64,000 bases of DNA from Petroclostridium xylanilyticum (GTDB lineage: Bacteria; Bacillota; Clostridia; SK-Y3). The DNA lies in contig NZ_NPML01000013.1 in assembly GCF_002252565.1 (NCBI RefSeq), positions 124,001-188,000 on the forward strand, written 5' to 3'. This document shows positions 47,368-55,682 of the stretch, in pieces. The first letter of the stretch is position 1. Each line of letters opens with the position of its first letter. The notes beneath the pieces were generated by a model. It was given only the letters and a program-made list of their open reading frames with translations, was not told the origin of the DNA and did no database searches. The position numbers and the translations under genes are program-made.

Positions 47368-48660
47368 CTATTTTCTCTCTTTTACTGCTAATGCATGGGT
47401 ATCAAACCCTTCAGCAGTAGCAAAGGTATATGCCATATCCCTTACTCTTTCAAAACCTTCTTTAGATGCATAGCCTATGGAAGAACGCTTCAAGAAATCA
47501 AAAACCGATACACTGGAATAAGTTTTAGCAAATCCGCCTGTAGGCAATATTGCATTAGGGCCAAGCAAGAAATTGCACAATGTAATAGGTGTATATTCCC
47601 CTAATAAAATTTCTCCTGCATTTTTAATTTCAGGTAACACATCAAAAGGATTTTGAGTCATGATTTCCATATGCTCCGGTGCATATTCATTTACAAAATC
47701 TATAGACTCCTTTAAAGATTCTGTAATAATTACACCACCATAGGTAGAAAAGTTTGTAGTAATAAACTCCTTTCTCTTAGGTGATATCTTTTCCAGTTGT
47801 CTTTCAACGATTGGAATTACTCGCTCTACAAGTGCCTCACTATGGGTTACCAGCAATGCAGCAGAGTCGGGACCGTGCTCAGCTTCTATCATCCAGTCCA
47901 GGGCAACTTTTTCGGGGTCGGCATGTTCATCGGCAAGTATAATGGACTCGCTGGGCCCCGCAGGCAAACCGGTGTCAATATAACTGCTTAATACTCTTTT
48001 AGCTGCAGTTGCATAAGCATTACCAGGACCAATAATCTTGTGACATTTAGGAATAGTCTCTGTTCCAAAAGCTACCGAAGCTACTGCCTGAATGCCTCCC
48101 ACCTTATATATTTCTGAGATTCCAATAATTTTCGCGGCTGCAAGTATAGTATCATCTACGTTTCCTTCTTCATTTGGAGGGGTTACAACTACAATTCTCG
48201 GTACTTTTGCTACAACTGCCGGAATACCCAGCATTAACAATACTGATGGAAAGCTGCCCTTCCCCCTTGGCACATAAAGGCATACATCTACAATGGGCGT
48301 TACTTTCTCTCCCACCATGAGCCCTTTGTCTACGTTGGTAAACCACATTTCTTCGGGGAGCTGCTTTTCATGGAAATCCCTGATATTTTTTGCTGCATAG
48401 GCTATTGTCTCCCGGATCTTTCCATCAAGTCTTTGATACCCTTGTTCAATTTCCTCCGGTTTCACTTTGATAGTATCCCTAGTCAGTTTTACCCTGTCAA
48501 ACTTCTCTGTATATTCCAAAACTGCAGAATCGCCTTCTTTTCTAATCCTCTCCGATACTTCCAGTGCAAGCTTCATATGTTCTGTAATATCAATTTCTGC
48601 TCTTCTTAATATAAAGTTCTTTTTTTCTTTAGATAACTCTTTAAGTTTATAAATATTCAT
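47368..48660 (-). CDS. Histidinol dehydrogenase-like protein
   Basis: The 430-residue protein aligns over its whole length with HisD: LYVPRGKGSFPSVLLML, GPGNAYATAAKRVL, GPSESIILAD, EAEHGPDSAALLVT, EYAPEHMEI, and PNAILPTGG. Against the E. coli enzyme the zinc ligand Gln259 is Glu and Asp360 is Asn (TLCNF). The conserved histidine of NHVLPT is Ala. The catalytic Glu-His of PEH and the final DTHALAV histidine are kept. The next gene is HisB-like. Either a variant HisD or an oxidoreductase with another substrate. Confidence 0.82.
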   Translation of the reverse strand: MNIYKLKELSKEKKNFILRRAEIDITEHMKLALEVSERIRKEGDSAVLEYTEKFDRVKLTRDTIKVKPEEIEQGYQRLDGKIRETIAYAAKNIRDFHEKQLPEEMWFTNVDKGLMVGEKVTPIVDVCLYVPRGKGSFPSVLLMLGIPAVVAKVPRIVVVTPPNEEGNVDDTILAAAKIIGISEIYKVGGIQAVASVAFGTETIPKCHKIIGPGNAYATAAKRVLSSYIDTGLPAGPSESIILADEHADPEKVALDWMIEAEHGPDSAALLVTHSEALVERVIPIVERQLEKISPKRKEFITTNFSTYGGVIITESLKESIDFVNEYAPEHMEIMTQNPFDVLPEIKNAGEILLGEYTPITLCNFLLGPNAILPTGGFAKTYSSVSVFDFLKRSSIGYASKEGFERVRDMAYTFATAEGFDTHALAVKERK

Positions 48661-48733
48661 TTGTCACCCTCCTGTATATAAGCTATCCTATCTGTATTAT
48701 AGTTTATTTATTCGTTTAGTACAATAAATATCT

Positions 48734-49456
48734 TTATAATACTTTACTCAAAAATGCCTTCGTTCTTTCATTCTTCGGATTACTAAACAACTCTTTCGGT
48801 TCTGCCTGTTCTACGATAACGCCTTCGTCCATGAATAGGACACGGGTTCCAACTTCACGGGCAAATCCCATTTCATGGGTTACGACCACCATGGTCATGC
48901 CATCTCTGGCAAGCTGCTTCATAACCTCCAGGACTTCACCTACCATTTCAGGGTCTAATGCGGAAGTAGGTTCATCAAAAAGCATGATGTCTGGAGACAT
49001 GGCCAGTGCCCTGGCAATTGCAGCACGCTGTTTTTGTCCTCCGGACAACTGGTTGGGGTATGCATTTGCTTTTTCAGCCAAGCCCACCCGTTTAAGCAGG
49101 TTGCTTGCTATCTCTTCTGCTTGCTCTTTTGCCATCTTTTTGAGCTTGACAGGAGCAAGGGTAATATTATCCATTACAGTCAAATGAGGAAACAAATTAA
49201 ACTGCTGAAATACCATCCCTACTTTTTGTCTAAGCTTATTAATATCATTGTGCTTATCAGTAATGGATACTCCTTCAATCAATATTTCACCTCTTGTAGG
49301 CTGCTCCAGAAGATTGAGACATCTTAAAAACGTACTTTTTCCTGATCCACTTGGCCCTATAACTACTACTACTTCTCCCTTGCGTATATATTCATCAATT
49401 CCTCTTAATACCTCAAGCTTACCAAAGTATTTATGCAGATCTTTAATGACTATCAC
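48734..49456 (-). CDS. Polar amino acid ABC transporter ATP-binding protein
   Basis: The 240-residue ATPase has Walker A GPSGSGKS at 34-41, the Q-loop in [18 protein letters not shown], the signature [16 protein letters not shown], Walker [13 protein letters not shown], and H-loop VVTHEMGFA. It is of the GlnQ/HisP type. It overlaps the permease gene by 14 bases and probably starts at GTG 49456. It completes a binding protein-permease-ATPase importer. Confidence 0.96.
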   Translation of the reverse strand: MIVIKDLHKYFGKLEVLRGIDEYIRKGEVVVVIGPSGSGKSTFLRCLNLLEQPTRGEILIEGVSITDKHNDINKLRQKVGMVFQQFNLFPHLTVMDNITLAPVKLKKMAKEQAEEIASNLLKRVGLAEKANAYPNQLSGGQKQRAAIARALAMSPDIMLFDEPTSALDPEMVGEVLEVMKQLARDGMTMVVVTHEMGFAREVGTRVLFMDEGVIVEQAEPKELFSNPKNERTKAFLSKVL

Positions 49457-50165
49457 CCTGTCTCATCCTCCTTTCCAATTTACCCAGCAGCTTTGAAAGT
49501 ACTGTCGTAAGTATCAAATAGATAACTGCCACCGTTAAAAGCGGCATATATGGGTCAAAGGTCCTGCTTCGTATAATGTCTCCGCCTTTTGTTAAATCTT
49601 CTAATGCTATATATCCTACAATAGCCGTTTCTTTTAATAATACAATGAACTCATTGACCAATGCAGGCAATATATTTTTTATAGCTTGCGGCATAATAAT
49701 ATACCTCATTGTAGCGCCATAAGAAAATCCTAAAGACCTTCCTGCTTCCATTTGGCCTTTGTCAACCGCTAAAATCCCTGCCCTGACAATTTCAGCTACA
49801 TAAGCACCGCTGTTAATCCCAAATGCAATAACAGCAACAGTTACCTTAGGAATATCGATGCTGCCAAAAATAATATAATATATAATTAATAATTGAACAA
49901 CTGCCGGTGTACCTCTAATAACATCAATATATGTCGATGCGAGTACACTTAAAATTTTTATCTTGCCAATTTTAAAATTTGATAATTTTGCAAGTGCTAA
50001 TATAAACCCAATGATAATACCTAAAATAATTGCAAAAAATGTTACTTCAATGGTTACAAAAAGGCCTTTTACTATGAACATATATCTATTTTCTTTAACA
50101 AAATTCAATATAAAAGCCTCTTTAAACCCATCCATCATTAGTAAATTATTCAAATAACTATACAT
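49443..50165 (-). CDS. Polar amino acid ABC transporter permease
   Basis: The 240-residue protein has five membrane helices and the HisM-type permease loop [30 protein letters not shown] (EAA motif). The first 28 residues are a hydrophilic leader before the first helix. It lies 90 bases after the binding-protein gene. Substrate is a polar amino acid by family, not further resolved. Confidence 0.95.
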   Translation of the reverse strand: MYSYLNNLLMMDGFKEAFILNFVKENRYMFIVKGLFVTIEVTFFAIILGIIIGFILALAKLSNFKIGKIKILSVLASTYIDVIRGTPAVVQLLIIYYIIFGSIDIPKVTVAVIAFGINSGAYVAEIVRAGILAVDKGQMEAGRSLGFSYGATMRYIIMPQAIKNILPALVNEFIVLLKETAIVGYIALEDLTKGGDIIRSRTFDPYMPLLTVAVIYLILTTVLSKLLGKLERRMRQGDSH

Positions 50166-50254
50166 CTCGCCCTCACCCTTACATAAAATAAGGCTAGCAA
50201 TTGGTATGGTACATCTGCCAACTACTAGCCGTCACCTCGCAAATTATAAACAAA

Positions 50255-51025
50255 TTATTCTTCAATATATTTCTTTACCAATTCATCGTACTTACCACTA
50301 TCTTTCATATTCTTAATTACCTTATTAATCACATCAAGAAATTCTTTATCCCCTTTTCTAACAGCAATTGCATAATCTTCATCAGTAAGCTGCTCATCAA
50401 GTACTTTTAAATCATCGTTTTTACTTACAAAAACTTTTGCAGGATTTGAATCAATAACTACAGCATCAACTTTCCCATTTTTTAAATCCATAACCGCATC
50501 AATACCTTTTTTGAATCGGCTTATTTGAGCCCCTTCAATTTCTGATGCTTCAAAATCACCTGTGGTACCTTCCTGTACACCAATTTTTTTGCCCTTTAAA
50601 TCATCTTTCCCTTTTATCGTATTGTTATCCTTTTTTACGATAATAAGCTGAGTTGCTTTATAATATGGAGTCGAAAAATCAGCATTTTCCAATCTATCCG
50701 GCTTTACAGTCATACCTGCAGCAACAAAATCAATTTTTCCCGATTTTAATGCATTTAATAATGAATCAAAAGCCATATCTTCAATCTTCAATTCAACTCC
50801 CAATTCCTTTGCAATTTCTTTTGCCATTGCAGCATCAAAGCCATCTACTTCGCCTTTGTCGTTTCTGAATTCAAAAGGCGGAAACTCCGCATTTGTACCC
50901 ATAATAACTACCTTGTTTTTCTTTATTCTTGACATGGTATTAATTTTTCCACAACCTGCAAAGGCTACAGTAATAAAAAGCATTAGCAACACGATTGCTA
51001 TTCTGCTAAAAAAGCTCTTTCTCAT
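50255..51025 (-). CDS. Amino acid ABC transporter substrate-binding lipoprotein
   Basis: The 256-residue protein begins with a lipoprotein signal and lipobox AFAGC (cysteine 25). It continues as a periplasmic-binding-protein fold: VVIMGTNAEFPPFEFRNDKGEVDGFDAAMAKEIAKELG, then LKSGKIDFVAAGMTVKPDR, and IGVQEGTTGD. These are typical of polar amino-acid binders. The ATG at 51025 follows GGGGAAG. A promoter lies about 60 bases upstream, at the edge of a 67-bp duplication. Confidence 0.95.
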   Translation of the reverse strand: MRKSFFSRIAIVLLMLFITVAFAGCGKINTMSRIKKNKVVIMGTNAEFPPFEFRNDKGEVDGFDAAMAKEIAKELGVELKIEDMAFDSLLNALKSGKIDFVAAGMTVKPDRLENADFSTPYYKATQLIIVKKDNNTIKGKDDLKGKKIGVQEGTTGDFEASEIEGAQISRFKKGIDAVMDLKNGKVDAVVIDSNPAKVFVSKNDDLKVLDEQLTDEDYAIAVRKGDKEFLDVINKVIKNMKDSGKYDELVKKYIEE

Positions 51026-51084
51026 TTTTAACTTCCCCACTCCCCAAATATTATGTTGAATTTATTTGAACTTATCCTTGTGCT

Positions 51085-51113
51085 ATTATATATTATATTT
51101 ATTTAAATTTCAA
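51085..51113 (-). promoter_or_regulatory. Promoter of the amino acid ABC operon (gene-proximal copy)
   Basis: TTGAAA and TATAAT are spaced by 17 bases on the minus strand. The whole promoter is repeated at 51432-51460 by the duplication flanking the inserted element. Confidence 0.7.
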
Positions 51114-51151
51114 TAACCTTGTATTAAATAATTATACAAACTTGGAATATC
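51085..51151. repeat. 67-bp direct repeat, left copy
   Basis: This stretch is identical to 51432-51498. It starts at the TATAAT box of the ABC operon promoter. It is the target duplication of the second 280-bp element by the simplest reading. Confidence 0.93.
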
Positions 51152-51431
51152 GGGTCTTTGACAGTTGCAACTTTTCAAACAGTGCTCAAAGCCTTGAAAA
51201 TAGCACATTTTTGTGTCAAATTTGATTTTCTAAAAGTGCGTATTTTCTAGTGATTTTATTATTTTAATCTTAATTTTCAAATCATATCTGCCGATTTGTT
51301 AAATGACAGCAAATGCAGCATTAGCAAGAATTTTAAAAAACTACGCAAATTTTTTATTTAATCAAAAGCCTGAAACCCTTTAATATCAAGCCTTATCAGG
51401 CTTTTTGTATTCGTCAAGTGTCAAATATGGG
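51152..51431. mobile_element. 280-bp non-coding inserted element, copy 2
   Basis: This copy has the same length and orientation as that at 14797-15076, with about ten substitutions. The AAAAGCCTGA/TCAGGCTTTT hairpin lies at 51364-51406. The pair GCGTACTT/AAGTACGC seen in copy 1 is weakened here by substitutions on both sides. The terminal GGG is followed directly by ATTATA, the same as copy 1. Confidence 0.85.
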
Positions 51432-51498
51432 ATTATATATTATATTTATTTAAATTTCAATAACCTTGTATTAAATAATTATACAAACTTGGAATATC
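51432..51498. repeat. 67-bp direct repeat, right copy
   Basis: This is the second copy of 51085-51151. Its minus-strand promoter (TTGAAA, 17 bases, TATAAT at 51432-51437) would transcribe into the 280-bp element. Confidence 0.93.
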
Positions 51499-51529
51499 TA
51501 TTATGGTAAATTATATAAAAAATAAAATA

Positions 51530-51772
51530 TTATCCACAAGTAATATTCTTAAACCCAGCTTTAAAAGTAGATTTAAAATTTTGTGCTACTATTGGCAATA
51601 ATATGCTAATATGCCGTTGATTGCATAAAAATTAAACCCACATATTCACAATGTTATCCACAATCAATTAAATTAAATCCACAAAACACTTGTTTTGTGG
51701 ATTTAATTTCTGTGGATAATGTGGATAAAACTGTGCATAACTTGTTTTCAGCGTTTTTTGTGGTGTGGACAA
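51530..51772. other. DnaA-box cluster with a long palindrome
   Basis: Perfect TTATCCACA or TGTGGATAA boxes lie at 51530-51538, 51654-51662, 51711-51719 and 51720-51728. Near matches lie at 51732-51740 (TGTGCATAA) and 51764-51772 (TGTGGACAA). A 19-bp-arm palindrome of aaattaaatccacaaaaca with its complement lies at about 51671-51710. There is no dnaA, dnaN or rpmH nearby, so this is not evidently oriC. It occupies part of the 1-kb gap without genes. Confidence 0.6.
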
Positions 51773-51873
51773 CCTATAGGTAAGAGGTTACCCCCACAAA
51801 GTTATGTAATATTAATCTTAATCTCAGTCTCAATCTAAAACACCATCTATTTGTACTGACCTGTTCAGAAATG

Positions 51874-51916
51874 ATACATGGGGACACACCGCTCGTACCT
51901 CACGGAATGTCCCCAA
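51874..51916. repeat. GGGGACA...TGTCCCC palindrome
   Basis: This is a REP-like inverted repeat with a loop different from the R1 cores (acaccgctcgtacctcacggaa). It resembles the other GGGGAC elements only at the ends. Confidence 0.6.
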
Positions 51917-51960
51917 GTCTCATTTCTTCTACATTCTAATTATATACTTTCCTAGGCAAT

Positions 51961-51998
51961 AAAAAATGCACCTCAGGTTAGTCTACCTAAAGTGCATT
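51961..51998 (-). terminator. Terminator of the zinc-ribbon gene
   Basis: AATGCAC and GTGCATT, with an inner AGGT/ACCT, form the stem. The minus-strand transcript ends in a TTTTTT run. Confidence 0.85.
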
Positions 51999-52097
51999 GA
52001 TCTTACGAGATATATGTCGAGTGAGTATACATACTGATTTCACTACCCACAACCCACTTCCCGCGATTATTCACTTCAAATCCTCAAAGTCCGGGGA

Positions 52098-52367
52098 TTA
52101 TCTGTGGTTTGCAAAACATACACTGCAATAAATTGGTCTATCATTTCTTGGCTTGAAAGGAACCTTTGCTTCCTGTCCACACTCTGCACATATTGCAATA
52201 TGCATTTCTTTTGACTGCTTAATATTATTCTTTCTTGTCAATCTGCAATCTTTACAACGAGCCGGTTCATTCTGGAACCCTTTCTCTGCATAAAATTCCT
52301 GCTCGCCTGCTGTGAACACGAATTCTTGCCCACAATCTTTACACACTAAAGTTTTGTCCGTAAACAT
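52098..52367 (-). CDS. Zinc-ribbon domain protein
   Basis: The 89-residue protein has four CxxC pairs: CKDC near residue 9, CKDC near 38, CAEC near 61 and CSVC near 82. It has the conserved FTAGEQEFYAEKGFQNEPARCKDCR segment of the small zinc-ribbon family often found in Clostridia. Function is unknown; nucleic-acid binding is the usual guess. The ATG at 52367 has GAGGGGA upstream. It lies directly after two tRNA-like genes on the same strand. Confidence 0.88.
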   Translation of the reverse strand: MFTDKTLVCKDCGQEFVFTAGEQEFYAEKGFQNEPARCKDCRLTRKNNIKQSKEMHIAICAECGQEAKVPFKPRNDRPIYCSVCFANHR

Positions 52368-52401
52368 TGAAAATCCCCTCACTTTGAATAGATATCTAAT
52401 C

Positions 52402-52482
52402 GCCCAGGCCGGATTTGAACCGACTCCCCTGTCATACCTTTTAAAACAGCAAACAGCGCTCTTCCCTGTAAGCTACATGGGC
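52402..52482 (-). tRNA. tRNA-like gene with enlarged anticodon arm (possibly a pseudogene)
   Basis: A recognisable T arm (GTCGG TTCAAAT CCGGC), D arm (GCTT...GAGC) and acceptor stem with a mismatch (GCCCATG/CCTGGGC) are present. The anticodon region CTGTT...GACAG closes an 18-nt loop instead of 7. It contains a doubled GCTGTTT. No CCA is encoded, unlike the tRNA-Gly next to it. The amino-acid identity cannot be assigned. Confidence 0.6.
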
Positions 52483-52488
52483 AAATAA

Positions 52489-52562
52489 TGGAGCGGGCAA
52501 CGGGAATCGAACCCGCACAGCCAGCTTGGGAAGCTGGAACTCTGCCATTGAGCTATGCCCGC
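52489..52562 (-). tRNA. tRNA-Gly (anticodon CCC)
   Basis: A standard 74-base cloverleaf has acceptor stem GCGGGCA/TGCCCGC and anticodon loop TTCCCAA between CCAGC and GCTGG. The T loop is GTTCGATTC, and CCA is encoded. It lies between sigH and the tRNA-like gene. Confidence 0.96.
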
Positions 52563-52585
52563 ACATATTTAATTATTAATATATT

Positions 52586-53236
52586 TTATACCTTTTGCTT
52601 CATTTCTTCAAGATATTTTTCTAATTTTCTTTTTACTCTTTGAAGAGCATTGTCTATAGATTTTACATGTCTGTCCAGATCCTCCGCGATTTCCTGATAA
52701 GATTTCCCCTGCAAGTAGGAGGAAAGAACCTCCCATTCCAAACCACTCAGGATTTCCCCCATTTTTGACTCTATTCCAGTAAATTCTTCCCTGTTTATAA
52801 TCATCTCCTCAGGATCATATATCTTTTCTTCACATAGAATATCTAACAAGGTCCTGTCCGACTCCTCATCAAAAATAGGTCTATTCAAAGATACATAAGA
52901 ATTTAAGGGAATATGCTTCTGACGAGTAGCTGTTTTAATGGCAGTGATAATTTGCCGAGTTATGCATAGCTCCGCAAATGCGCGAAATGAAGAAAGCTTG
53001 TCCTCCCGAAAATCACGAATTGCTTTATAAAGTCCAATCATTCCCTCCTGAACAATGTCTTCTCTGTCTGCACCTATAAGAAAATATGTTCTTGCCTTTG
53101 CACGAACAAAGTTCTTATATTTATCAATTATGTATTCAAGGGCTTTATCATTACCTTTTCTGGCATCTTCAACTATTTCTTCGTCTAACATATTGCTAAA
53201 GCAATTCATAGAATTAAGCTTAGCATTTGACTTCAC
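52586..53236 (-). CDS. sigH: RNA polymerase sporulation sigma factor SigH
   Basis: SigH drives entry into sporulation. The protein from the GTG at 53236 (GGGGGG 7 bases upstream) is 216 residues, the length of Bacillus SigH. It has DKALEYIIDKYKNFVRAKARTYFLIGADREDIVQEGMIGLYKAIRDF, the highly conserved region 2, and ends with the region 4 helix-turn-helix (SYQEIAEDLDRHVKSIDNALQRVKRKLE). The longer frame from 53296 adds 20 residues unlike the family. It follows yacP on the same strand, the standard order rlmB-yacP-sigH. Confidence 0.96.
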   Translation of the reverse strand: MKSNAKLNSMNCFSNMLDEEIVEDARKGNDKALEYIIDKYKNFVRAKARTYFLIGADREDIVQEGMIGLYKAIRDFREDKLSSFRAFAELCITRQIITAIKTATRQKHIPLNSYVSLNRPIFDEESDRTLLDILCEEKIYDPEEMIINREEFTGIESKMGEILSGLEWEVLSSYLQGKSYQEIAEDLDRHVKSIDNALQRVKRKLEKYLEEMKQKV

Positions 53237-53331
53237 GATAACGCCCCCCAATAAAAAGTAAAGTTGTCCACCAGCCTGTCTTACACGGTGATACATATTT
53301 TATTATAGTGTAACCTTCCTATACTGTCAAG

Positions 53332-53841
53332 CTAAAACTTCTGCCTTCTCAGTTTTTCCAATGCTTTTAAGGTATCCCCTCCCAGCCTCGAACCAATTGT
53401 ATGATCTTTTATTGTTGGCTGTAAATATTTTTCTCCTATGCTTTTATTAACCAATTGTATTTCTTCTCTCAACTCTTTGGCTGATAATCGTGTAGCTCCT
53501 TTGCTTAATACTATAGTTTGTTCTAAAAAATCGGAAGTTGCCACCCGTACCTGTTCACTCTTGCCAATCTGATGTACAAGCTTTTCAATATAGTTGTCAG
53601 CAGTTTCATTTTCTTTTGTATATATTACATCAACTCCGGCATATGCTTCTTTTTTCTCGGTATTTCCTTTTACCAGGTGTGCATCAAATACTACTACTAC
53701 TTTATTCTTCTTATAGCCCTGGTAGTTTGCCATGGTCTCTAAAAGCTTCCATCTTGCATTTTCCAAGCTTTCCTTTGCAATACTTGATAGTTCCGGCCAT
53801 GCGTTTATTATATTGTAGCCGTCTATAATTAAATACTCCAT
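53332..53841 (-). CDS. yacP: NYN-domain endoribonuclease, YacP/Rae1 family
   Basis: The 169-residue protein is a PIN/NYN-fold nuclease related to Bacillus Rae1, which cleaves mRNA on the ribosome. It has LIIDGYNIINAWPEL, VVVVFDAHLVKG, DVIYTKENETADNYIEKLVHQ, and VATSDFLEQTIVLSKGA, with the acidic residues of the active site. It precedes sigH. The intervening GDT1-type transporter gene interrupts the usual rlmB-yacP neighbourhood. Confidence 0.94.
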   Translation of the reverse strand: MEYLIIDGYNIINAWPELSSIAKESLENARWKLLETMANYQGYKKNKVVVVFDAHLVKGNTEKKEAYAGVDVIYTKENETADNYIEKLVHQIGKSEQVRVATSDFLEQTIVLSKGATRLSAKELREEIQLVNKSIGEKYLQPTIKDHTIGSRLGGDTLKALEKLRRQKF

Positions 53842-53877
53842 TTATTGCACCTCAAACAGTTCATAGTTTGTTATCAC

Positions 53878-54125
53878 TTTTCATATTAACTGCCACGCCG
53901 GGCGCACCCGGCACAAATAATGATGAAAATATGCTTGATTGCTCAGGGCTTCGACATGGGGACCATGTCGACATGGGGACGGTTCCTCAGTCGCATGAAA
54001 AGCGCATTCGACAGACGAACCGTCCCCAAGTCGCATCCCTTCTTCCTGCTAAAATGGACTTTTTTTGTGGTTTCGATTTTACTCCCCACTCCCCACTGTT
54101 CACTCCCCATTATTTTCATATTATA
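53878..54125. repeat. Composite repeat R1 with REP-like core (complete copy)
   Basis: This copy has the left arm, the GGGGACGGTTC (53975-53985)/GAACCGTCCCC (54017-54027) core preceded by a duplicated tcgacatggggac unit, and the right arm (cttcttcctgctaaaa to the end). It fills most of the 352-base gap. No gene is seen. Confidence 0.85.
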
Positions 54126-54193
54126 CAATAAATATTGCCATATAAAAAGAGGACAAATTTATGTCCCCTTCACTATTTATCTAAAACCAATAA

Positions 54194-55333
54194 TCAGCAA
54201 AATCCCATCTCACAAAATTGGTTAAATTTATTTATAACTTTTTCCCCCAACTGTTTATCTTTTTTAGTCAATAAAGAAAAATACTCTTTAATATCGCCGT
54301 TAAAAGGAAGTTTTTGTTTAAAACATATCAATTCAAAAGTTTCTCTTGCTTTATTCGCTATAAAATTTTCATCTTCTGCTTTATTAAACTTATCAGAAAT
54401 AATCACTGACATTGCAAGCCCTTCTATGACCTTATCAAGATCATATTTTTTTTCCACAGTATTGGTGATGGCATTCCAATCTTCCGGAAACACATATATC
54501 CCCTTCTCATTTACTACTTTCATTGCATTTTTTAACAAACCAATCATACAATTTTTGCCCAAACACTTTCCACATTGATGTTCTCCCAGGCATATATCCT
54601 CTACCGTCTCACTCATTTTTCGCATATGTTCATATAACTCAGATGCGGTTCTTTTGAAAGCAGATATTTCTCCACACCTCATCGCATATATGGAAGGTCT
54701 TAAAAGAATAAATATTATAGCTGCTAAAATTATAAAAAATACTGTTATGTTAAAAGAGGTAACATACTGCTTTGGAGTCGTCTCGAACAGTCCGAGAATT
54801 CCAAAGAATATAAAAATCCCGCCAGAAATCAACTTCATCGTCAGTTCAGGAATCCTTTTTCCAAGTTTGCTACCCACAAAAATACCTACACTGCTGGTAA
54901 CAACCATCCCCAATACAGTACCCCCTAGTATAAATAGAGGATATTGAGCAGTAGTAGATAAGGTAATGGCAGCCAGCTGTGTTTTATCTCCCAGTTCACC
55001 AATAAAAAATGCCAATGCAACAGTGACTACAGGGCCGAACTTTTCTTGTGCTGATTCTTCCCCCTCATCATCTTCAGCTTTTAATGTCCATAACCCAAAA
55101 AGAATAAAAGCACATGCGGCAATAAAACGTACGGCATTGATAGGAATAATACTGGACATATATACTCCCAGTAGTACTGCCACCCCATGGTTTAGAAAAG
55201 ACCCAATCAAAACCCCCAGCAATACTTTTTGCACTTTGTATTTGGTCGCGAAAGCCATTGCCAGAATTTGAGTCTTATCTCCCATTTCTGCCATAAAGAT
55301 AAAGAAAAAAGCCTTAATCAGTTCTTGAACCAT
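54194..55333 (-). CDS. TMEM165/GDT1 family Mn2+/Ca2+ exporter with Cys-rich C-terminal extension
   Basis: The N-terminal 210 residues hold six helices with the paired cation motifs EMGDKT (16-21) and ELGDKT (113-118) of the UPF0016/GDT1 family, which exports manganese. A 165-residue soluble extension follows. It has a cysteine group CLGEHQCGKCLGKNC at about 248-262, not part of the usual family. A yybP-ykoY Mn2+ riboswitch lies upstream, which matches the role. ATG with GGAGG 7 bases upstream. Confidence 0.9.
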   Translation of the reverse strand: MVQELIKAFFFIFMAEMGDKTQILAMAFATKYKVQKVLLGVLIGSFLNHGVAVLLGVYMSSIIPINAVRFIAACAFILFGLWTLKAEDDEGEESAQEKFGPVVTVALAFFIGELGDKTQLAAITLSTTAQYPLFILGGTVLGMVVTSSVGIFVGSKLGKRIPELTMKLISGGIFIFFGILGLFETTPKQYVTSFNITVFFIILAAIIFILLRPSIYAMRCGEISAFKRTASELYEHMRKMSETVEDICLGEHQCGKCLGKNCMIGLLKNAMKVVNEKGIYVFPEDWNAITNTVEKKYDLDKVIEGLAMSVIISDKFNKAEDENFIANKARETFELICFKQKLPFNGDIKEYFSLLTKKDKQLGEKVINKFNQFCEMGFC

Positions 55334-55401
55334 TGGTTTCCTCCTTCGTATTTCTTAAATAGTATTTGTATACAAACGACATTTGTATGTATTAATGTGA
55401 T

Positions 55402-55476
55402 GCAAATAAAAAGCGAAACTTTTGGCTTAATGAAATTATACAAAACGCATAACTCCATTAAGCTAAAAGTCTCGCT
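55402..55476 (-). terminator. Riboswitch-controlled terminator
   Basis: On the minus strand AGCGAGACTTTTAGCTTAATG pairs with its near complement (55412-55432), followed by TTTTTATTT. The 5' arm overlaps the 3' end of the yybP-ykoY aptamer (GAGCGAGAC), so ligand binding can decide formation. Confidence 0.85.
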
Positions 55477-55571
55477 CCTTTAATTTAAAGTGACAGGACC
55501 AGGCTTTCGCCATTATGTTGATCCTGATCATGGCAGCATCATGCACTGCCATAGCTACTCCCTCTTAGCTT
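55468..55571 (-). ncRNA. yybP-ykoY manganese riboswitch
   Basis: The minus strand carries AGGGAGTAGCT, a hairpin arm GGCAGTGCATGATGCTGCC, a stem with AGCCTGGTCCTG, and the terminal GAGCGAGACTTTTAGC. These are consensus elements of the Mn2+-sensing yybP-ykoY class. It precedes the GDT1 exporter gene by about 70 bases, with a terminator in between. Family assignment is by these sequence blocks; a covariance search would settle it. Confidence 0.88.
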
Positions 55572-55682
55572 TTTAATTCAGCAAGATTATACCACAGGTT
55601 TTAACATAACTCAATAGTTTATTTCTATAAAGGTATATTTTTTAGTTGGTGAATATATTGATTAAGAAAATAATACCAAAAA

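Noticed and set aside
51530-51772. Chromosomal replication origin
   Set aside because: DnaA boxes are clustered, but dnaA, dnaN, recF, rpmH and gidA are all absent, so only a DnaA-box cluster is claimed.
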